48,365 bases of DNA, from contig JAEWZO010000039.1 in NCBI GenBank assembly GCA_023458415.1, forward strand, positions 1-48,365, written 5' to 3'. This DNA comes from Bacteroidota bacterium. Its GTDB lineage: Bacteria > Bacteroidota > Bacteroidia > Flavobacteriales > Weeksellaceae. Both the position numbers and the translations under genes were made by a program. Numbering within the stretch: position 1 is the first letter of the stretch; each line of letters begins with the position of its first letter. Positions 31,849 to 41,900 of this stretch are shown in pieces. The notes under the pieces were generated by a model, which had not been told where the DNA came from, did not search any database, and saw only the letters and a program-made list of their open reading frames with translations.

Positions 31849-33123
31849 ATGAAAAGAATACTTGTTTTATCATTCATCACTGCAGGAATTTATTTGAATG
31901 CACAGACGATTGGTAACTCTCCATACGCAGCTTTTGGAATCGGAGATGTGAAGTATGACAACTCTGTGGACCACACCTCAATGGGAGGAATTTCTACAGC
32001 TTATGTTTCAGATTTTACCAACTTTTTCAATTTTAAAAACCCTGCAGCCAACGCCAACCTGGAACTTGCCGCAGTGGAAATAGACGGAACAAACGAAAAC
32101 AATTTCCTAAAATCCGACTATAATAACATGAGTGCTACAAAGCATTCCACTTATCTTTCCAACATAAGTATTGCATTCCCGCTGCACAGAAAAGTGAAAT
32201 TCGGGATGGGTTATCAACCGTACAGCTCCAAAAGATACTCGGTTGCCAACACAGAAACTTTGGCGGACGGATCCACAAAACTTGGACTTTTCCGTGGAGA
32301 AGGAACTTTGAATACAGTTCAGGCAGCAATTTCCTATCAGATTGTGCCGGAATTTGCTTTAGGTTTCAGAACGAATTTTTATTTCGGAAACCTTTACGAC
32401 ATCAACGAACTAACCTACTCGAGTGCAGAACTCGTAAACGGGCACGAAACAAGAAATAAAGTAAAAAGCTTCAATTTCACTTTAGGAACAACGTACCAGA
32501 AGAAATTTGATAACGACAGAAAGTTCACTGCAGGTGCAACCTACACTTTCGGAAATACCGGAAATATGGAGACTTTCTACACGAACAGCACTTATTTCTA
32601 CACTCAGGGAGAAACGAAGAATGAAGTAAGCATTATCGATTCGGATTACAGTTCCGACAAAAACCTTATTCCGATGGAATTTTCTGTAGGTTTAGGTTAC
32701 GGAGACGAAAGAAAATGGTTTGTTGGAACTCAGTTGGATTACAAAAAAGGTGAAACAGTGCAGTTTCTTGGACAACCTTTTGCTTACCAGAACGGTTACA
32801 AAATTGCTGCAGGTGGTTGGCTTCTTCCGAATGAAAACAACTTCAGAAATTATTTTTCACGGGTTACTTATAGATACGGAGCTTACTATCAAAAAGGAAA
32901 TCTTGAGCTGAACGGAACAAGCATCAATCAGTTCGCAATAACCGGTGGAGTGAATCTGCCATTCGACAACCGTGGTGTATCGCGTTTGAGCAGCGTGGAT
33001 CTTGGTTTGGAACTGGGAAAACGCGGAACTTTGGAGAACAATCTCATCAACCAGACTTTTATCAATTTCCGTGTAGGCATCAACTTTGCCGACAGATGGT
33101 TCCTGAAGAGACTGTATGATTAA
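31849..33123 (+). CDS. predicted outer-membrane beta-barrel protein
   Basis: 424 residues with a signal peptide ending L-N-A-Q. The mature protein begins G-N-S-P-Y-A-A-F-G-I-G-D and then alternates strands through to a C-terminal F-R-V-G-I-N-F-A-D-R-W-F, the pattern of an outer-membrane barrel. The N-terminal M-G-G-I-S-T-A-Y resembles the opening of PorV/FadL-like barrels. The function is unknown. It is 3 bp upstream of the lptC gene and probably cotranscribed, so a link to envelope assembly is plausible. A box with one mismatch to the -7 consensus (GATATTTG, 31817-31824) lies 24 bp upstream of its ATG. Confidence 0.8.
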   Translation: MKRILVLSFITAGIYLNAQTIGNSPYAAFGIGDVKYDNSVDHTSMGGISTAYVSDFTNFFNFKNPAANANLELAAVEIDGTNENNFLKSDYNNMSATKHSTYLSNISIAFPLHRKVKFGMGYQPYSSKRYSVANTETLADGSTKLGLFRGEGTLNTVQAAISYQIVPEFALGFRTNFYFGNLYDINELTYSSAELVNGHETRNKVKSFNFTLGTTYQKKFDNDRKFTAGATYTFGNTGNMETFYTNSTYFYTQGETKNEVSIIDSDYSSDKNLIPMEFSVGLGYGDERKWFVGTQLDYKKGETVQFLGQPFAYQNGYKIAAGGWLLPNENNFRNYFSRVTYRYGAYYQKGNLELNGTSINQFAITGGVNLPFDNRGVSRLSSVDLGLELGKRGTLENNLINQTFINFRVGINFADRWFLKRLYD

Positions 33124-33126
33124 CAG

Positions 33127-33717
33127 ATGAACTTCATCAAAAAAATATTAAATGAAAATATAGCCGTCCTTTTGGGTTGTGCTATATTTTTTGCTTTTGT
33201 TTCCTGTGAAGAAGACGTTACGGAAATCAACCGAAACAGCAACAATAATTTCGCTTCGCAAATCATCAACAACGCCAATATCATACAACGGGATTCCGGT
33301 TTTGTAAAACTTCGTGCAAAGGCTCCGCTTATTGAAAAGTATGAATACATTGACTCGCCTTACATTGTTGCGCGCAAAGGAATTGAGATAGAATTTTACG
33401 ACAAAAATAAACCGAAAGTTCCAGGAAGGATTAAAGCGAAATACGCTAAAATTGACGAACTGAAAAGATTCTATGAAGCCAAAGGAAATGTAAGAATTAC
33501 AACCAACGAAGGTCAGATTTTTGCGATGCAGTCTATCTTTTGGGATCAGCGAACCCAAAGAATTTACACAAGTGACACGGTATACGTTACCGACAAGGAC
33601 GGCTCCACACTTGTAGGCGCCAACGGAATGAACGCTAAAGATGATTTCTCCGAATACACATTTTACAACAACACCGGAGACATCAACGCACAGCGAATTC
33701 CGGAAAGTGGAAAATAA
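33127..33717 (+). CDS. lptC: LptC-family LPS export protein
   Basis: 196 residues; a lipoprotein signal with F-V-S-C (C27) replaces the membrane helix of enterobacterial LptC, as in other Bacteroidetes. The mature region has the beta-jellyroll pattern of the family: S-P-Y-I-V-A-R-K-G-I-E-I, then K-A-K-Y-A-K-I-D, Y-E-A-K-G-N-V-R-I-T, and E-G-Q-I-F-A-M-Q-S-I-F-W-D. It would receive LPS from the inner-membrane ABC transporter and hand it to LptA. It lies 3 bp after the outer-membrane protein gene and 26 bp before anmK. No lptB, F or G genes are here. Confidence 0.88.
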   Translation: MNFIKKILNENIAVLLGCAIFFAFVSCEEDVTEINRNSNNNFASQIINNANIIQRDSGFVKLRAKAPLIEKYEYIDSPYIVARKGIEIEFYDKNKPKVPGRIKAKYAKIDELKRFYEAKGNVRITTNEGQIFAMQSIFWDQRTQRIYTSDTVYVTDKDGSTLVGANGMNAKDDFSEYTFYNNTGDINAQRIPESGK

Positions 33718-33743
33718 ATTCGTAATTTTCCGAAAAATCTCAC

Positions 33744-34790
33744 ATGCTTTTTAATGCGATCGGACTGATGTCCGGAACCAGTCTTGACGGTTTGGATATT
33801 TGTCATGTACAGTTCAGAAAGGAGGAGACATCTTGGAAATTTGAAATCCTGAATGCCGAAACTTTTTCTTATCCCGAAGAATGGGAACAGAGACTTCGCA
33901 ATTCTATTAAACTTTCAGCGGAAGACCTTTTCCAACTTAATTCAGATTACGGATTTTATTTGGGAGAACAGGTAAAACTTTTCACCGAAAAATTTAGTTT
34001 AAATAATATTGTTGTTGTCGCATCGCATGGACACACCGTTTTTCATCAGCCACAAAAGAAATTCACAGTACAGATTGGTGATGGTAGAGCGATAAAGATT
34101 GTTACCGGACTTCCTGTTGTTTACGATTTTCGGAGTCAGGATGTTTTGATGGGAGGAAACGGAGCACCACTTGTTCCGATTGGTGATGAGCTACTCTTTT
34201 CAGAGTTTGACGCCTGTCTCAATATTGGAGGCTTCAGTAATATCTCTTTTAAAACGGATGGAAAAAGATTTGCGTTTGATATTTGTCCGGTCAATATTGT
34301 ACTTAATCAACTGGCTCAAAATCTGGGAATGAAATATGACAACAATGGCGAAATTGCCAAGTCAGGAACGATTAATAGCTTAATTCTGGGAGAGTTAAAC
34401 AGCCTTGAATTCTATAAAAACTCTAAACCGAAATCTTTAGGTGTAGAATGGGTAAAAGAAAATATTCTTCCACAGTTTGGCTCAGAAAGTACAGAAAACC
34501 TGCTTGCTACATTTACGGAACACGCATCTGATCAAATTGCGAAAACCCTGAACGAACTATCGCTGAAAAAAATTCTGTTCACCGGCGGCGGAACCTATAA
34601 TAGCCATCTTGTTAACAGAATCAGAGAAAAAACAGCTACGGAAATCATCATTCCTGATTCCAGAATTATTAATTTTAAGGAAGCTTTGATTTTTGCGTTT
34701 ATGGGAGTTCTTAGAATTTCCGGAGAGAACAATGTGCTCTGCTCTGCTACAGGAAGCAGCCATGATCATAGTTCCGGAATAATTGCATAA
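33744..34790 (+). CDS. anmK: anhydro-N-acetylmuramic acid kinase
   Basis: Phosphorylates and opens 1,6-anhydro-MurNAc in recycling of cell-wall fragments. 348 residues (family 360-390). Motifs: L-M-S-G-T-S-L-D-G-L-D (ATP phosphate loop, 7-17), A-S-H-G-H-T-V-F-H, D-F-R-S-Q-D-V-L-M-G-G-N-G-A-P-L-V-P, and F-T-G-G-G-T-Y-N in the second domain. Follows lptC at 26 bp, so it may be part of the same transcript. No murQ or amidase gene is adjacent. Confidence 0.95.
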   Translation: MLFNAIGLMSGTSLDGLDICHVQFRKEETSWKFEILNAETFSYPEEWEQRLRNSIKLSAEDLFQLNSDYGFYLGEQVKLFTEKFSLNNIVVVASHGHTVFHQPQKKFTVQIGDGRAIKIVTGLPVVYDFRSQDVLMGGNGAPLVPIGDELLFSEFDACLNIGGFSNISFKTDGKRFAFDICPVNIVLNQLAQNLGMKYDNNGEIAKSGTINSLILGELNSLEFYKNSKPKSLGVEWVKENILPQFGSESTENLLATFTEHASDQIAKTLNELSLKKILFTGGGTYNSHLVNRIREKTATEIIIPDSRIINFKEALIFAFMGVLRISGENNVLCSATGSSHDHSSGIIA

Positions 34791-34796
34791 AAAAAA

Positions 34797-34813
34797 CTCC
34801 GGAAAATCCGGAG
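34797..34813. terminator. terminator between anmK and the small SRPBCC gene
   Basis: CTCCGGA / TCCGGAG with a 3-base loop lies between two convergent genes. A run of T follows on either strand, so it can act both ways. Confidence 0.8.
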
Positions 34814-34819
34814 CTTTTA

Positions 34820-35206
34820 TTAAAGTTTTTCAAGATTGTCGGTAAGCGCATTCAGGAAATTCTGAAGCGGCTTTTCAACCATCATTTTTATAAAAGGATT
34901 GAATTTTCCGTCAAAAAGCAACTGAACTTCTGTCTGATTTGCATTCACCGAATTCATTGTTCCGGTAAGCGCAAAATCCATACTTGAACTTGCCGATTTC
35001 AGAATCACCTGTTTATCGGTAACTTCATCAATTTTAAGTGCGATTTCAGGCATGCCATTCAGTCCGAATTTAAAACCGTCGGCTCTGGCTTCAAATTTTT
35101 GCAGAGAATCGGGCATCAACTGTCTGTAATCTTCCGGATGCTTCAGCATTTCGGTAAGTTCGCCGACAGATTTATTCACAATTACTTTTCTTCCTTCTAA
35201 ATTCAT
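34820..35206 (-). CDS. small SRPBCC-family protein
   Basis: 128 residues, cytoplasmic, with the helix-grip pattern of the SRPBCC/START-like superfamily: an N-terminal strand and helix (G-R-K-V-I-V-N-K-S-V-G-E-L), a central strand set, and a long C-terminal helix (P-L-Q-N-F-L-N-A-L-T-D-N-L). No catalytic motif is seen. Divergent from the Nudix gene, with about 32 bp between the starts. The role is unknown; such proteins often bind lipids or hydrophobic ligands. Confidence 0.75.
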   Translation of the reverse strand: MNLEGRKVIVNKSVGELTEMLKHPEDYRQLMPDSLQKFEARADGFKFGLNGMPEIALKIDEVTDKQVILKSASSSMDFALTGTMNSVNANQTEVQLLFDGKFNPFIKMMVEKPLQNFLNALTDNLEKL

Positions 35207-35238
35207 TTTATATTTTTGTAATAATTAAAGTGCTACAA

Positions 35239-35844
35239 ATGTATAAAGTTTTTGTTAATGAAAAAAAATTAACGCTATGTGGAGAACCACAGAACTGCGA
35301 GAAAAATCTGAGTTTTGAGGAAACATCCACATTTGAAATAGCACTGGATCTTCTTGAAAATACTTCGACCCCCGAACTTAATATTTATGGTGATAATCTT
35401 TCCGAAATTTGGGAAAAGTTCACCAAATTTCTTCGAGTCATTGAAGCAGCCGGTGGAATTGTTCGCAACGAAAAAGGAGAAATTCTTTTCATTAAAAGGA
35501 TAGGAAAATGGGATCTTCCAAAAGGAAAAATTGAAAAAAATGAATCGCTGGAAAATGCGGCTGTTCGCGAAGTAGAAGAAGAAACCGGATTATCTGAACT
35601 GAATCTTGAACATTTTCTGAACCAAACCTATCACATTTACAAAGAGCGAAACGGAGAACGGGTTCTGAAAACGACTCACTGGTTTTCGATGGAATACACG
35701 GGAACGAAACAGCCAGTTCCTCAAACTGAAGAAGGCATTACCGAAGTTTCATGGAAAAATAAAAATAATATCACCACCGAGGTTTTTCCGATGACTTTTG
35801 AAAATATTAAACTTATTCTTAACGAATACTGGTCGGATAACTAA
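35239..35844 (+). CDS. Nudix hydrolase
   Basis: The Nudix box is complete: G-x5-E-x7-R-E-V-E-E-E-T-G-L, starting at G-K-I-E-K-N-E. Before it is an N-terminal extension of about 70 residues, and the strand G-G-I-V-R-N-E leads into the Nudix fold. From the ATG at 35239 it has 201 residues; a GTG 9 bp upstream is less likely. Substrate unknown. Its stop overlaps that of the convergent murF by four bases. Confidence 0.88.
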   Translation: MYKVFVNEKKLTLCGEPQNCEKNLSFEETSTFEIALDLLENTSTPELNIYGDNLSEIWEKFTKFLRVIEAAGGIVRNEKGEILFIKRIGKWDLPKGKIEKNESLENAAVREVEEETGLSELNLEHFLNQTYHIYKERNGERVLKTTHWFSMEYTGTKQPVPQTEEGITEVSWKNKNNITTEVFPMTFENIKLILNEYWSDN

Positions 35845-37112
35845 ATCACTTCCAGAATTTTTTCCAATGCGATTCCACGCGAAGCTTTTAGTAGAATACT
35901 GTCTGGAACGAGTGGATTATTTTTGATATATTCTGCAAGTTCAGCGGTAGATTCGAAACTTTTACCACTCGGATTAACCTTTCTAAAATGCGGTCCTACT
36001 GTAATGATTTCATCAAAGGAAAGCGATTTTGCCAACTCCAAAATCTTCAAGTGTTCACCCTCACTTTCTGCGCCCAATTCAAGCATATCTCCGATGATAA
36101 TTGCCTTTGAACCTGAAAAAGTATTAAAGTTTTTCAAAGATTCCTGCATTGAACTCGGATTTGCGTTGTATGTATCCAACACAAATGTTTTTCCGTTTTT
36201 ATTAAGAATTTGTGATCGCATATTGGTTGGAACATAATCTTCAAAAGCCATTTTGATCTCAGAGAATTCGATTCCGAAATGAAGTCCAAAAGCTGCCGCT
36301 GCACACAGATTATTGAAATTATAATTTCCGGTTAGCTTTGACTGCGCTTTTTCATTCTGATAAGAAATTCCAACAAAGTTACCGTTGGTGAATTCTTCAA
36401 AAAAATAATCGGAATCTGGTTTTCCAAACGTTATTATACTGGAATAAGCTTGATTTTTTTCTACCTGTAAAGGATCATTTTCATTCACCAGAACTGTGCG
36501 GTTGTTGTCATGAAGAAAACGGTAGAGTTCTGACTTCCCTTCAATAACGCCTTCAAAACCGCCAAAACCCTCGAGATGCGCTTTTCCAAAGTTGGTGATA
36601 TAACCGAAATCAGGTTGCGCAATGCTGCACAAAAATTCAATTTCTTTTTGATGGTTGGCTCCCATTTCCACCACTGCCATTTCATGCTCAGGTTTTATGG
36701 AAAGCAACGTTAGCGGAACACCGATGTGGTTATTTAGATTTCCAAAAGTGTACTGAACATCAAACTTGCGGGAAAGCACGGCATGGATTAATTCCTTTGT
36801 CGTCGTTTTCCCATTACTTCCCGTAAGTCCGATGATTGGAATATTAAGTTGATTTCTGTGATGAAGAGCCAACTGCTGTAAAAATTCCAGCGTTGAAGGA
36901 ACGTAGAAAATATTTTTCTCAGAGTTGGCGTATTTTTCCTGCTCAACAATTACTGCAAGTGCTCCATTCTCAATGGCTTGTTCCGCCTGTTCGGCAGCAT
37001 TGAAATTTTCGCCGGAAAAAGCGAAGAAAATATCGTTCTGTTCTACTTTGCGACTGTCGATCACAACCTTGTTGCTCTGCAGAAAATAAGAATAAAAAGT
37101 TTCAGCATTCAT
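35841..37112 (-). CDS. murF: UDP-N-acetylmuramoyl-tripeptide-D-alanyl-D-alanine ligase
   Basis: Adds D-Ala-D-Ala to the UDP-MurNAc tripeptide, the last cytoplasmic step of peptidoglycan precursor synthesis. 423 residues from the ATG at 37112, the usual MurF size. The frame is open 201 bp further upstream to 37313, but that part crosses a terminator and overlaps the 3' end of gldJ, so it is not coding. Motifs: D-S-R-K-V (substrate domain), the P-loop G-L-T-G-S-N-G-K-T-T-T-K-E, F-G-N-L-N-N-H-I-G-V-P-L, and D-T-Y-N-A-N-P-S-S-M (C-terminal domain). It stands apart from any mur/fts cluster in this window and on the same strand as gldJ. Confidence 0.95.
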   Translation of the reverse strand: MNAETFYSYFLQSNKVVIDSRKVEQNDIFFAFSGENFNAAEQAEQAIENGALAVIVEQEKYANSEKNIFYVPSTLEFLQQLALHHRNQLNIPIIGLTGSNGKTTTKELIHAVLSRKFDVQYTFGNLNNHIGVPLTLLSIKPEHEMAVVEMGANHQKEIEFLCSIAQPDFGYITNFGKAHLEGFGGFEGVIEGKSELYRFLHDNNRTVLVNENDPLQVEKNQAYSSIITFGKPDSDYFFEEFTNGNFVGISYQNEKAQSKLTGNYNFNNLCAAAAFGLHFGIEFSEIKMAFEDYVPTNMRSQILNKNGKTFVLDTYNANPSSMQESLKNFNTFSGSKAIIIGDMLELGAESEGEHLKILELAKSLSFDEIITVGPHFRKVNPSGKSFESTAELAEYIKNNPLVPDSILLKASRGIALEKILEVI

Positions 37113-37124
37113 AAGTTCAAAAAT

Positions 37125-37156
37125 AAAAATCCTCCCGCTATTACGGAAGGATTTTT
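37125..37156 (-). terminator. terminator after gldJ
   Basis: Inverted repeat with arms at 37125-37137 and 37144-37156 (core TCCTCCCG / CGGAAGGA). On the minus strand the single irregular pair is a G-U and a T-rich run follows. It lies 17 bp past the gldJ stop. Confidence 0.75.
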
Positions 37157-37173
37157 TTGATATAATGGATAAA

Positions 37174-38781
37174 TTATCTCTTTGTTCTGCCTTTTCCACT
37201 TGGTTTAGCATCCTGCGCAACACGGAAACCAATCCATCCGTACGCTTTCGCTTCATCGCGGTATCTTCTTTGTCCCGGATCAAGCCAGTAAGCTCCATCC
37301 AACCAAGATCCACCTTTCACAACACGCACCTCGTTAGAAACCTGACTGGTTCTCATACGGTCGTCCTTCTGAAGAATTACACGTCCTCTGTCATCAACGA
37401 TAAATCTTTTCGTTGTTGAGTTGTACATATTGTAATCAGCATTAGAACTGTCCTGAACTCTTCCGTAACCAGCATCAAGCGAAGACATAAAGTCACCATC
37501 GCGGTAGTTTCTGTAATCTGCAACCACTTCTCTCTCGAAAGATCCAGGAAGTCCTCTGTAAACCAATCTTCCGTCTGCAAGTGTATCGTATTCTGCAGTT
37601 TCAACTTTCTTGAAGGTTCCGTCTTCGTTTCTTACAGTCTGCTTAACAACGTTTCCTCTGTAGTAGTTGAAATCGTTCGCTTCCTGATCGATTATTGGTC
37701 GATAAACATCAGCTGTCCATTCCGCTACATTACCAAACATACCATAAATACCAAGATCATTTGATGGATACTGCTTAACATCTGCAGTTGTTGGCGCGCC
37801 GTCGTTTGCCCATCCTGCAACACCGGAATAGTCACCTCTTCCCTGCTTGAAGTTAGCCAGATACATTCCTCTGTTTCTGCCTTTTTCTCCTTTTAACTGT
37901 TGGATCTCAGGCTGTTTATCAGTATAAAGATTATATTCTCTTTCTTTCTGCATTCCTAAAGCTGCAAATTCCCATTCAACCTCAGTTGGAAGTCTGAATT
38001 TCTGAACCACACCTGAAGTTGCATTTCTGTTGGCAGCTACAATTCTTTGGTTAGAAGTTTTAATTCCGGACTTCTGCTTAAGACGTTCAGAATTAATATA
38101 AGCTTCCATTTCAGGATCATTCGATTTAAATTTATCTAAATTAAATGAGTTTGAACCCTGGTTATTCGCTTCGTTAGTATAAAAATCTTTAGAAATAACA
38201 CCTTGCTCCATTAAAGCTTTTTCGTTGGCTCTGTCTGTCAACCAGTCGCAGTAGCGAGAGGCCTGAAGCCAGGAAACACCAACAACCGGATAATAATCGT
38301 ACTCCGGAGAGCGGAAATAAGTTTCAGCAAAATCATTTCTGGAAAGCTCATTGTTCCAAACCAAAGTGTCCGGTAAAGCTCCGGTATAAATTTCTTTAAA
38401 GCTAGGATCAGACGGTGGGAATACGAATTTCAACCACGTTACATATTCGCGGTATTCATAGTTCGTAATTTCGGTTTCACCGATAAAGAAAGAGCTTACC
38501 TGCATTCTTCTTGGCGTATTGTTCCAATCGTGCATTACGTCATCTTTCACCAGTCCCATTGTAAAAGTACCACCTTCTACATAAACCATTCCAGGCCAAC
38601 CTTTCTGTTTCTGCTGTTTGCCGGTAAAAAACCAACCTTTTTGGTCGTTTGGTTTCCAGCCGGTTTTACTGGTAAAACGCTTGGTACCGCCACCTTTTTT
38701 GGTGCCGCTTCCCCCTCCGCAGCTTACCAGAAGCATTGTTGAACTTAGCGCTATTAAAGAAAACAACTTTATTCTGTTCAT
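37174..38781 (-). CDS. gldJ: gliding motility / T9SS lipoprotein GldJ
   Basis: Lipoprotein associated with the T9SS and gliding machinery, with a formylglycine-generating-enzyme (FGE-sulfatase) type domain. From the ATG at 38781 it has 535 residues; the frame reads 6 bp further to a TTG. The lipobox is L-V-S-C (C21), followed by a Gly/Lys-rich linker, then V-E-G-G-T-F-T-M-G and G-E-T-E-I-T-N-Y-E-Y as the start of the FGE domain, V-S-W-L-Q-A-S-R-Y-C-D-W, G-M-F-G-N-V-A-E-W, and a final V-K-G-G-S-W and G-F-R-V-A. GldJ rather than GldK is chosen for its length and its neighbour: in Flavobacterium johnsoniae gldJ lies next to porU and porV. It is divergent from porU. Confidence 0.92.
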   Translation of the reverse strand: MNRIKLFSLIALSSTMLLVSCGGGSGTKKGGGTKRFTSKTGWKPNDQKGWFFTGKQQKQKGWPGMVYVEGGTFTMGLVKDDVMHDWNNTPRRMQVSSFFIGETEITNYEYREYVTWLKFVFPPSDPSFKEIYTGALPDTLVWNNELSRNDFAETYFRSPEYDYYPVVGVSWLQASRYCDWLTDRANEKALMEQGVISKDFYTNEANNQGSNSFNLDKFKSNDPEMEAYINSERLKQKSGIKTSNQRIVAANRNATSGVVQKFRLPTEVEWEFAALGMQKEREYNLYTDKQPEIQQLKGEKGRNRGMYLANFKQGRGDYSGVAGWANDGAPTTADVKQYPSNDLGIYGMFGNVAEWTADVYRPIIDQEANDFNYYRGNVVKQTVRNEDGTFKKVETAEYDTLADGRLVYRGLPGSFEREVVADYRNYRDGDFMSSLDAGYGRVQDSSNADYNMYNSTTKRFIVDDRGRVILQKDDRMRTSQVSNEVRVVKGGSWLDGAYWLDPGQRRYRDEAKAYGWIGFRVAQDAKPSGKGRTKR

Positions 38782-38941
38782 AGTCAATCTATAGATTTTT
38801 CAGAGTACAAAGAAAATGTAAATAATTTTATTAATCAAATATTCGCATGATTTTTTGCAAAACGCTCACAAATTAATTTTATTGTATCATATTAAAATTT
38901 ATTATTTTTCGTTTAATTTGTAATTCTGATAAAAATTACGA

Positions 38942-41900
38942 ATGAATCGCATCTTAACCTTTGTGTTTACTGCTTTCTTTGCTGCTACTTTTTTCGCTCA
39001 GAGCATCCGTCTCAACTGGCAGGGATTCAGCACACTGGATTACGGAACGGAAACTGTAAAGGTTCCTTTTTTCACCAATGAAGGTTTTCAGTCTTCGGAC
39101 AATACCGTTTTTATCTCTATTAAACAAAAAAGTAAGGGAAAAAATCTATCCGTTGAAAATATGCAGTGGCAGAAAATTTCTGAACGCGAGCTTTTCGACC
39201 TGAAAAAACACGATTTACCTTCCACTGATTTTAAAAGCATAAGCAATTATCACAATAAATATGATAATGAAGACTTAAACTTCATCCTCGTATCAACGCT
39301 AAAGTATGAAAGCGGCGAAATCTTCCGACTAAATTCTTTCGATATCCGTGAAGGGAATGCTGTGCAAAACCTCAAAAATCCAATTTTGGGTACAACAGAA
39401 AACCCGTTGCGCAGTGGAACCTTCTATAAAATAAAGGTTGATAAATCTGGTATTTTCAAAATAACTTCCAAGTTTTTGTCGGACAACGGTATCAATCCAT
39501 CCAGCATCAACCCGAAAAATTTCCGGGTTTTCGGAAACGGCGGATTAATGCTTCCGGAAAACAATCAGGACCCAAGATATGCAGCACTTCAGGAAAATGC
39601 GATAGAAGTATTCGGCGAAGATGACGGTGTTTGGAACGACGGAGACTATGCACTTTTCTATGCACAAGGCCCACATGGATACAACCTTTATGATGTCTCC
39701 AACGGAAAAGGCCACAAGCGAAGAGAAACCAGAACTTATGCAAGTAACAATTTGAATAATGTGTACGATGATTTTGCGTACTACTTTATCAATTTTGATC
39801 AGGGTCCCGGGAAAAGAGTTCAGAATTCTGATGTTGCTGCAACGGCTGCTCCAATTACAAGATACGATGCTTATCAGGTAGTGAATGTAGACAAATTAAA
39901 CCTGATGAAACTGGGAAGAATCTGGACCGACGACCCCTTCACTACGGAAAAAACAATTACATTCAATCTTAATTCTCCAATTCAGCCGGAAGATCAAATC
40001 CGTTACAGAACTGCAACCATCGGTTATTTTTCGCAGGGCAATCAATTATCTGTTTCACTAAACGGGCAGGTTCTGACCACGCAGAATGCAGCAGGAGAAT
40101 ACAGCGTTATCCAAAGTACAGGAATTCTCGGCGGCCTTTCCGGAAATACTTTGAATTTCACGGTGACGCCTAATATTTCAACCAATCCGAATGGAAGATT
40201 TTACCAGGATTATGTGGAAGTTCAGTACAAAGAAAATCTTTCATACAACGACAAGCAGATGAATTTCCGGGATTATTCTATAGAGGAAGGCTCCGGAAAT
40301 CAATATGCTTTTCAAATGTCTAACTCTGCAAGTGTGGAACAAGTTTGGGATGTTTCGGATATCACCAATGCCAACAGAATTACCAACCAGTCAGGAACTT
40401 CTGGAACTTTTACCTTTGGTTACATCGCAGACAGTGAGTATTTCAATAATGAATTTGTTGCTTTCAAAAATTCAGAAGCATTTCTTCCGCAATTCGTTGG
40501 TAAGATTGACAACCAGGATTTATCCGCGCTCAATAAAATTGATTATCTTATGATTACACAGCCCAATATGATGGGGCAAGCGCAGCGTCTCGCAGATTTT
40601 TATCAGTCTAAATACAGTGTTGCAGTTGTGGATGTGAACAAAATTTACAATGAATTCAGCAGCGGAAGTAAGGACATCACTGCGATTCGTGATTTTGTAA
40701 CCAAACTGAACAACCCAGCCGGAACACTAAAATATGTTTTGCTCTTAGGCGACACTTCGTACGATTTTAAAGGAAAAAATGTACCCGGATCTGATGTAAT
40801 TCCAAGTTATCAAAGTGAGCAAAGCGGAAGTCTTTCTGCATCATTCGTTACCGATGATTACTACGTGATGACGACGATGCAAACCAATCTTACCAGCGGA
40901 GTTGTCGGGATGCTGCCTGATCTACCGATAGGACGTTTGCCGGCGGCGAATCCAACGGAAGCCAAACTTTTGGTTGACAAAACATTGGCTTACAACAATG
41001 CATTACCGGGACAATCAACACCTTTTGGTGAATGGCGAATGAAACTGGATTTTGTGGTAGATGATGATAATGATATCAAATTTCCTTTTCACGAAACGAT
41101 TGAAGCTTCACTCAAGGAAATTTTCGAAACCGGAACTATCCGTAGCGAATACAACGTCCGCAAACTTTATCAGGATGCCTTTCCGGCAGAAATTTCCGCA
41201 GGTGGACAAAGATTTCCTCAGGTAAACCAAGCGATTTCGAATGATATGAACAACAGTTTATTCATGCAGTATTTTGGACATGGCGGTGTAAACGGATGGG
41301 CACAAGAAAGGGTTTTAACAAGTGACGAAATTCAAAATTTCAATAACTACAACAATATTTACAGCAGATTTCCCCTGGTTTCTACCATAACATGCGAGTT
41401 CACGCTTTGGGATGATCCTGAAACTTTTTCTGCGGGAGAACAGGTAATTAAACATACAGAAGGAGGCGCTGCAACCATGATTACTTCCAGTAGGAAAATC
41501 GCCGTAATTTATGGTGAAGCTTTTACGCCGAGATTCAACCGAAGAATTTTTGAACTTAATAATGATGAATTCTATTCTCTTGGAGATGCATTTCTCCACG
41601 CTAAAATAGATCATAAAGCAAATGCCGATCATTTGCGTGTAAACTTTCTTGGCGATCCTGCTGGAAAACTGAGCAGACCGAAAAGATTATTATCTATCGA
41701 CAATATCGACAGTCCGGTACAAGGACAACTGCGAGCACTGGATTTTGTAAAAGTAACCGGTAGAATTTTGAAAGAAGACGGAACTTTGGATGAAACCTTT
41801 AACGGGCGCGTTGCAATAAATATTTTCGATAAAAAACTCGATAAAAAAACACTGAATAACGATGGAAATTTAGGCGTGATGTCCTTTAGGGAAGAAGGTA

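Noticed and set aside
37113..37313. An N-terminal extension of MurF
   Set aside because: The extra 67 codons cross a terminator and overlap the gldJ coding end, and MurF families start close to the ATG at 37112.
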